Below are positions 60,442-64,000 of a stretch of 64,000 nucleotides of DNA, one piece after another. The notes under the pieces are model-generated. The model had not been told where the DNA came from. It saw only the letters and a list, made by a program, of their open reading frames with translations, and did not search any database. Each line of letters starts with the position of its first letter. The stretch's first letter is position 1. The position numbers were made by a program, and so were the translations under genes. The stretch comes from Aeromonas rivipollensis (lineage in GTDB: Bacteria > Pseudomonadota > Gammaproteobacteria > Enterobacterales > Aeromonadaceae), in assembly GCF_010974825.1 (NCBI RefSeq), contig NZ_JAAILA010000011.1, positions 124,001 through 188,000 on the forward strand, read 5' to 3'.

Positions 60442-60935
60442 CACTGCGTCTGGCCCGTCCCGCCGATGCTGCCGCCATGACGGTGATGCAGCGGGCCAGC
60501 TGGCTGGCGGCCTATGGCGGCGTGCTCGGTGAGGATCTGCTGGCCCAGCTGGCGGTCACCGAGCATCTGCAGATCTGGCGCCGCCGGCTCGCCGAGCCGG
60601 CCCCCATCCCCATGCTGCTCTGCCAGGACGAGGTCGTCATCGGCCTGCTCTATTGGCACCCTGTCCACGAGGAGGGGCTGATGACGGCGCGCATCCGGGC
60701 GCTCTATCTGCACCCGGATCACTGGCGTCGGGGCCATGGCAAGCGGCTGTGGCAGGCGGTGGCGGTGCAGATGCGCCGGGCCGGTTGCGAGTGCGTCAGG
60801 CTATGGCTGCTCGATGGCAATCACATCGGCGAGGGGTTCTACCTGCGCCGCGGCTTCGTGTTTGACGGCCAGGAGCGCACCCTGACGAGCCTGGGACAAC
60901 CCTGTCTGCAGCGGCAAATGTTCCGTTTGCTTTGA
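60429..60935 (+). CDS. GNAT N-acetyltransferase
   Basis: A 168-residue GNAT-fold enzyme beginning with GTG inside the end of loiP (13-nt overlap), which fits the domain start ITLRLARPADAAAM. The acetyl-CoA motif is IRALYLHPDHWRRGHGKRLWQAV, and VRLWLLDGNHIGEGFYLRRGF is motif B. Substrate unknown. The overlap suggests co-translation with loiP. Confidence 0.82.
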   Translation: MQGITLRLARPADAAAMTVMQRASWLAAYGGVLGEDLLAQLAVTEHLQIWRRRLAEPAPIPMLLCQDEVVIGLLYWHPVHEEGLMTARIRALYLHPDHWRRGHGKRLWQAVAVQMRRAGCECVRLWLLDGNHIGEGFYLRRGFVFDGQERTLTSLGQPCLQRQMFRLL

Positions 60936-60964
60936 GCTGGCTCCCGTTTTTCGCCCATGGTCAC

Positions 60965-60987
60965 TTTATTTTTTTTGCGAATTAATA
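60965..60987. promoter_or_regulatory. Possible NagC-like operator upstream of nagK
   Basis: Read on the minus strand the region is TTAATTCGC followed by an A-run and AATAA, resembling NagC operators such as that of nagB (TTAATTCG-N-CAAATTAA). It is about 60 nt before nagK. The A-run makes chance similarity possible. Confidence 0.3.
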
Positions 60988-61045
60988 CAATGTGCCCCAT
61001 CTGGACAGACTGAGGTGACCCGGTTCACCGGCAAGGGAGTGTGGC

Positions 61046-61948
61046 ATGTATTACGGATTTGATATTGGTGGCACCAAGGTTGCCTTCGCGGTGTATGACG
61101 GTGGCCTGAACCTCTGTCACGAAGAGCGCATGAGCACTCCCGGCAATGATTACGAGGGGCTGTTGCAGCTGATCCTGACGCGGGTCGAGGCGGCGGACGC
61201 CCGCTTCGGCGCGAAAGGCGCCGTCGGCATCGGGTTTCCCGGCATCATCAATCGCCTGGATGGGAGCATAGTGGCGGCAAACCTGCCCGCCATTCACGGT
61301 CGTCATCTGGGCGCGGATCTGGCCGCACGACTGGCACGCACCGTCAGCGTCGACAACGACGCCAACTGCTTCCTCTGGTCCGAAGTGCACCAGGGGGCCG
61401 CCGCCGAGGCCGAGAGTGCGCTGGGGGTGACCATTGGCACCGGCATAGGTGGCGCCGTCTATCTGGCGGGCAAGCTCATCCAGGGCCGCAACTGGCTGGC
61501 GGGGGAGATAGGCCATTACCCGCTGCCGGCCACCATATTGATGAAGTATCCCGACCTGCCCCGTCCCCGCTGCGGCTGCGGCCGCCTGGTCTGTTTCGAA
61601 ACCTATGCCTCGGGCACCGGCCTGGAGCGGCTCTATCACCACTTCAACGGCGAGCGCGCCAGTGGTCACCAGATAGTCGCCCGTGCCGAGGCCCGGGAAC
61701 CCGCGGCGCTCTCGGCCATCGACTGCTGGCTGGAGATCCTGGCCGCCGGGCTCGCCACCGCCATCTCGGTGATAGACCCCGAGGTGGTTGTGCTGGGGGG
61801 TGGCCTCAGCGGGCTGCCCGCCCTGTATGAAGAGCTGCCCAAGCGTCTGCCCGGCCACCTGCTGCCCGGCGTCGCCCTGCCGGCTATCCGCCAGGCCCGC
61901 TTCGGCGGCGCCGGTGGCGTGCGTGGCGCCGCCCTGCTGAATTTATGA
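61046..61948 (+). CDS. nagK: N-acetylglucosamine kinase NagK (ROK family)
   Basis: A 300-residue sugar kinase that salvages N-acetylglucosamine from cell-wall recycling as GlcNAc-6-phosphate. It has the ATP loop FDIGGTKVAFAV near residue 5, the sugar-binding NDANCFLWSE, GTGIGGAVYLAG, EIGHYPL (catalytic region), and the ROK zinc motif CGCGRLVCFETYASG. Length and motifs match E. coli NagK (303). cutC follows 41 nt later. Confidence 0.95.
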   Translation: MYYGFDIGGTKVAFAVYDGGLNLCHEERMSTPGNDYEGLLQLILTRVEAADARFGAKGAVGIGFPGIINRLDGSIVAANLPAIHGRHLGADLAARLARTVSVDNDANCFLWSEVHQGAAAEAESALGVTIGTGIGGAVYLAGKLIQGRNWLAGEIGHYPLPATILMKYPDLPRPRCGCGRLVCFETYASGTGLERLYHHFNGERASGHQIVARAEAREPAALSAIDCWLEILAAGLATAISVIDPEVVVLGGGLSGLPALYEELPKRLPGHLLPGVALPAIRQARFGGAGGVRGAALLNL

Positions 61949-61989
61949 GATCAGGCACTGGGTCTGATCTCCCCGGATAAGGAGTCATC

Positions 61990-62715
61990 ATGACCCGTCT
62001 TGAAATCTGCATCGACAACCTGGAATCCCTGTTCACCGCCCAGCAAGCCGGGGCGGATCGCATCGAGCTCTGCTCTGCGCTGGGGCTGGGCGGTCTCACC
62101 CCCTCCTATGGTTTCATGCAGCAGGTGGCGCGCCACGCCACCATTCCCGTCTACGCCATGATCCGCCCCCGTGCCGGGGATTTCTGCTTCAGTGCCGCCG
62201 AGTTCGAACTCATGTTGCTGGACATCGCCGCGGCCCGGGCAGCAGGCTTGCAAGGTGTGGTGGTGGGTCTGCTGGACGAGGGGGGCAGGGTGCCTGCCGC
62301 CCAGTTGCAACAACTGGTCGAGGCGGCCGGCCCCCTGGGGGTCACCTTCCATCGCGCCATCGATCTCAGCTCCAACTGGCGCGCCGATCTGGAGACCATA
62401 GTGGCGGCCGGCTGTGAGCGTATCCTGAGCTCCGGCCATGCCCCGACCGCCCTGGCGGGTCTGGAGACACTGCAGGCGATGCAACAGACCCTGGCGGGCC
62501 GCGCCAGCCTGATGCCAGGCGCCGGGGTCAATGCGGACAACGTGCGCACCATACTCGAGTTCACCGGGGTGAGCGAAGTACACATGTCCGGCATGGGCTG
62601 GCGCGGTGGCATGGTGCCCCACGGAGTGAACATGGGTACTTCGGACGATGGCCGGGTCAATATCACCGACGGCGCCAAGGTGGCAGCGGTGCGGGCCCTG
62701 CTGGATCGCGCCTGA
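61990..62715 (+). CDS. cutC: CutC-family protein
   Basis: A 241-residue TIM-barrel protein of the CutC family. Features include LEICIDNLESLFTAQQAGAD, ELCSALGLGGLTPS, VYAMIRPRAGDF, VVVGLLDEGGRV, VTFHRAIDL and RILSSGHAP; the C-terminus has VHMSGMGWRGGMVPHG. CutC was named for copper homeostasis in E. coli, but that role is disputed and its chemistry is unknown. Pairing with nagK hints at carbohydrate metabolism. GGAG lies 7 nt upstream. The gene is followed by a tandem copy of its last 36 codons. Confidence 0.93.
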   Translation: MTRLEICIDNLESLFTAQQAGADRIELCSALGLGGLTPSYGFMQQVARHATIPVYAMIRPRAGDFCFSAAEFELMLLDIAAARAAGLQGVVVGLLDEGGRVPAAQLQQLVEAAGPLGVTFHRAIDLSSNWRADLETIVAAGCERILSSGHAPTALAGLETLQAMQQTLAGRASLMPGAGVNADNVRTILEFTGVSEVHMSGMGWRGGMVPHGVNMGTSDDGRVNITDGAKVAAVRALLDRA

Positions 62716-62730
62716 GTCAGGGTGTGACCG

Positions 62731-62847
62731 GGCGGCATGGTGCCCCACGGCGTCAACATGGGCACTTCGGACGATGGCCGGGTCAATATCACAGACGGCG
62801 CCAAAGTTGCCGCGGTGCGGGCCCTGCTGGATCGCGCCTGAGTCAGC
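62731..62847 (+). pseudogene. Tandem echo of the 3' end of cutC
   Basis: This 117-bp block repeats 62605-62721 at an offset of 126 nt with 8 mismatches (93% identity). It reads in the corresponding frame as GGMVPHGVNMGTSDDGRVNI and on to the same stop. Every one of the 8 differences is at a third codon position and silent. No start or ribosome binding site is present. Confidence 0.92.
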
Positions 62848-62862
62848 CTGTGGTTGTCGTCG

Positions 62863-62907
62863 CCTCTCCCTTCTCCCCTTGCGGGAGAAGGGCCGGGGAT
62901 GAGGGGG
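62863..62907. repeat. Intergenic palindromic repeat
   Basis: CTCTCCC/TTCTCCCC followed by GGGAGAAGGG and a GGGGATGAGGG tail, with 10-bp arms (62868-62877 with 62883-62892) and a 5-nt loop. This resembles a family of short intergenic repeats widespread in gammaproteobacteria. The 62716-63020 gap holds the cutC echo, this repeat and the fklB promoter. Confidence 0.55.
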
Positions 62908-63020
62908 ATGTGAAGTCTCTCCCACAGGCGGGGAAATCAGGACGGCAGCCGGCAGCACCTCGCCAAAAAGTCTGATATTATCTCGACTCTTTTACTCTCA
63001 GGACCCGGAGCAACATCTCA

Positions 63021-63632
63021 ATGTCCCAATACGACTCTATCGAACAGAAGGCCAGCTATGGCATCGGCCGCAACATGGGTGATCAGCTGGCGCAGCAAGC
63101 CTTCGCCGGTCTGGATATCCCTGCCCTGCAACAAGGTCTGGCAGATGCCCTGAATGGCCTGGAGTTCGCGGTCAGCCGTGACGATATCAATGATGCCTTC
63201 CAGGTCATCACCGCCCGCATGCAGGAAGAGCAGGAAGCCGTTGCCAAGGCCGCCGCCGCCGATGGCGAAGCCTTCCTGGCCGACAACGCCAAGCGTGCCG
63301 ACGTGAAAGTGACCGACTCCGGTCTGCAATACGAAGTCATGGTAGAAGGCAAGGGCGCCGTGCCGGTGGCCGGTCAGTCCGTGCGCGTGCACTACCACGG
63401 TACCTTCACCCACGGTGGCGTGTTCGACAGCTCGGTCGCCCGCGGCCAGCCTGCCGAGTTCCCGGTCACTGGCGTCATCGCCGGTTGGGTGGAAGCGCTG
63501 CAGATGATGCCGGTTGGCTCCAAGTGGAAGCTCTACATTCCGCAGGATCTGGCCTACGGTGCCCGTGGCGCCGGCTCCATCCCGCCCTACTCCGCACTGG
63601 TATTCGAAGTGGAGCTGCTGGACATCCTGTGA
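63021..63632 (+). CDS. fklB: FKBP-type peptidyl-prolyl isomerase FklB
   Basis: A 203-residue FKBP-type cis-trans prolyl isomerase like E. coli FklB (206). The N-terminal dimerisation domain (about 1-85: ASYGIGRNMGDQLAQQAF) is followed by a linker and a FKBP domain with VRVHYHGTFTHGGVFDSS, VIAGWVEALQMMPVGSKW and IPPYSALVFEVELLDI. No signal peptide, so it is cytosolic. A strong terminator follows. Confidence 0.95.
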   Translation: MSQYDSIEQKASYGIGRNMGDQLAQQAFAGLDIPALQQGLADALNGLEFAVSRDDINDAFQVITARMQEEQEAVAKAAAADGEAFLADNAKRADVKVTDSGLQYEVMVEGKGAVPVAGQSVRVHYHGTFTHGGVFDSSVARGQPAEFPVTGVIAGWVEALQMMPVGSKWKLYIPQDLAYGARGAGSIPPYSALVFEVELLDIL

Positions 63633-63648
63633 TCCGGCTGGTGTGATG

Positions 63649-63682
63649 CAAACGGCGACCCCTGGGTCGCCGTTTGTTTTTG
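63649..63682 (+). terminator. Terminator of fklB
   Basis: Thirteen-base-pair stem (63649-63661 with 63664-63676) and T5 on the plus strand. Confidence 0.9.
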
Positions 63683-63777
63683 CGCGCCGCCACGCCCTGG
63701 TGGATGAGCCATGGTCTTCTCGGGAGATTTGGATATAGTCAGGACGTCGCACTCTCGGCCACCCAGGGAGACAGGCC

Positions 63778-64000
63778 ATGGCCGCCATCATAGAAGTCGT
63801 CGATCTCATCAAGCACTTTCCCGGTGTCAGGGCGGTGGACGGACTCAGCTTTACCATTCCCGCCGGTAGCTGTTTCGGCCTGCTCGGCCCGAACGGGGCG
63901 GGCAAGACCACCACCATAGAGCTGCTCGAGGGGATCCTCACCCCGGACAGCGGCCAGATCCTGTTTCATGGCGCCCCCCGCGGCCCCGACTATCGCTCCC
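63778..64000 (+). CDS. ABC transporter ATP-binding protein (3' truncated)
   Basis: The first 74 codons of an ABC ATPase, cut by the window end. It starts MAAIIEVVDLIKHFPGVRAV and has Walker A GPNGAGKTTT near residue 42, followed by EGILTPDSGQILFHG, the pattern of multidrug or ABC-2-type exporter ATPases (CcmA/NatA-like). AGGGAG lies 8 nt before the ATG. The permease is presumably beyond the window. Confidence 0.85.
   Translation, partial: MAAIIEVVDLIKHFPGVRAVDGLSFTIPAGSCFGLLGPNGAGKTTTIELLEGILTPDSGQILFHGAPRGPDYRS

Noticed and set aside
62863-62907. CRISPR or rho-independent terminator
   Set aside because: A single palindrome without spacers and without a T-run; better seen as a dispersed intergenic repeat.

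Overview
The window is a gene-dense, GC-rich (about 60-65%) gammaproteobacterial chromosome segment that reads as Aeromonas. Reasons: the periplasmic I-type lysozyme inhibitor PliI, an smc-zipA-ligA cluster with cysZ divergent beside it, a long-form PstS next to phoBR, and overall codon use. Nearly everything is core or near-core genome. I see no tRNA, rRNA, CRISPR array, transposase, integrase or phage gene. The first gene (yjeH-type exporter) and the last (an ABC transporter ATPase) are cut by the window edges.

Layout. 0-9 kb: amino-acid exporter, an ABC-F ATPase with a GNAT enzyme downstream and a long leader upstream, pliI, pepO, tilS, a diguanylate cyclase. 9-15.8 kb: CPA2 antiporter, patatin, TetR-hydrolase pair, LuxR-type response regulator, GST. 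15.8-21.4 kb: periplasmic amylase malS and a four-gene Gtr-type glycosylation operon. 21.6-25.7 kb: solute-binding protein, the L,D-transpeptidase/MepK pair, a small lipoprotein, a TRIC/YadS-like membrane protein. 25.8-33.4 kb: cysZ, then smc-zipA-ligA. 34.4-38 kb: anaerobic ribonucleotide reductase nrdD-(orphan gene)-nrdG. 38-43.3 kb: small envelope proteins including mliC, a Core-2-like glycosyltransferase, and a slyA-hlyD-DUF2955 efflux operon. 43.4-48.6 kb: a 2-hydroxycarboxylate transporter, malic enzyme and DcuS/DcuR-like two-component system, forming a malate-use module. 48.6-54 kb: EamA exporter/AraC pair and a sigma-54-controlled aldehyde dehydrogenase with its AcoR-type activator. 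54-64 kb: second diguanylate cyclase, VOC protein, phoB-phoR-pstS with Pho boxes, loiP, GNAT, nagK-cutC, fklB.

Regulation is readable at several points: Pho boxes at phoB and pstS placed exactly 10 bp from their -10 elements, a near-consensus sigma-54 promoter for the aldehyde dehydrogenase, SlyA-like operators around the slyA promoter, paired NrdR-like boxes before nrdD, a CRP-like site before the malate module, and matching TetR-like operators before tetR and before its hydrolase.

Two observations stand out. (1) The ABC-F gene has a leader of about 230 nt with a 28-codon ORF behind a perfect Shine-Dalgarno; 8 nt inside that ORF are exactly complementary to the 8 nt just before the ABC-F start codon, the layout of a ribosome-stalling translational attenuator. 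(2) Five genes carry a tandem, partly diverged echo of one of their own ends: the 3' ends of a LuxR-type regulator, nrdG and cutC, and the 5' ends of the acoR-like gene and pstS. In the cutC echo all eight differences are synonymous, so it looks like the tail of a second, once-functional allele and not an in-place decayed copy. This suggests repeated allele replacement or junction scars in otherwise core genes.
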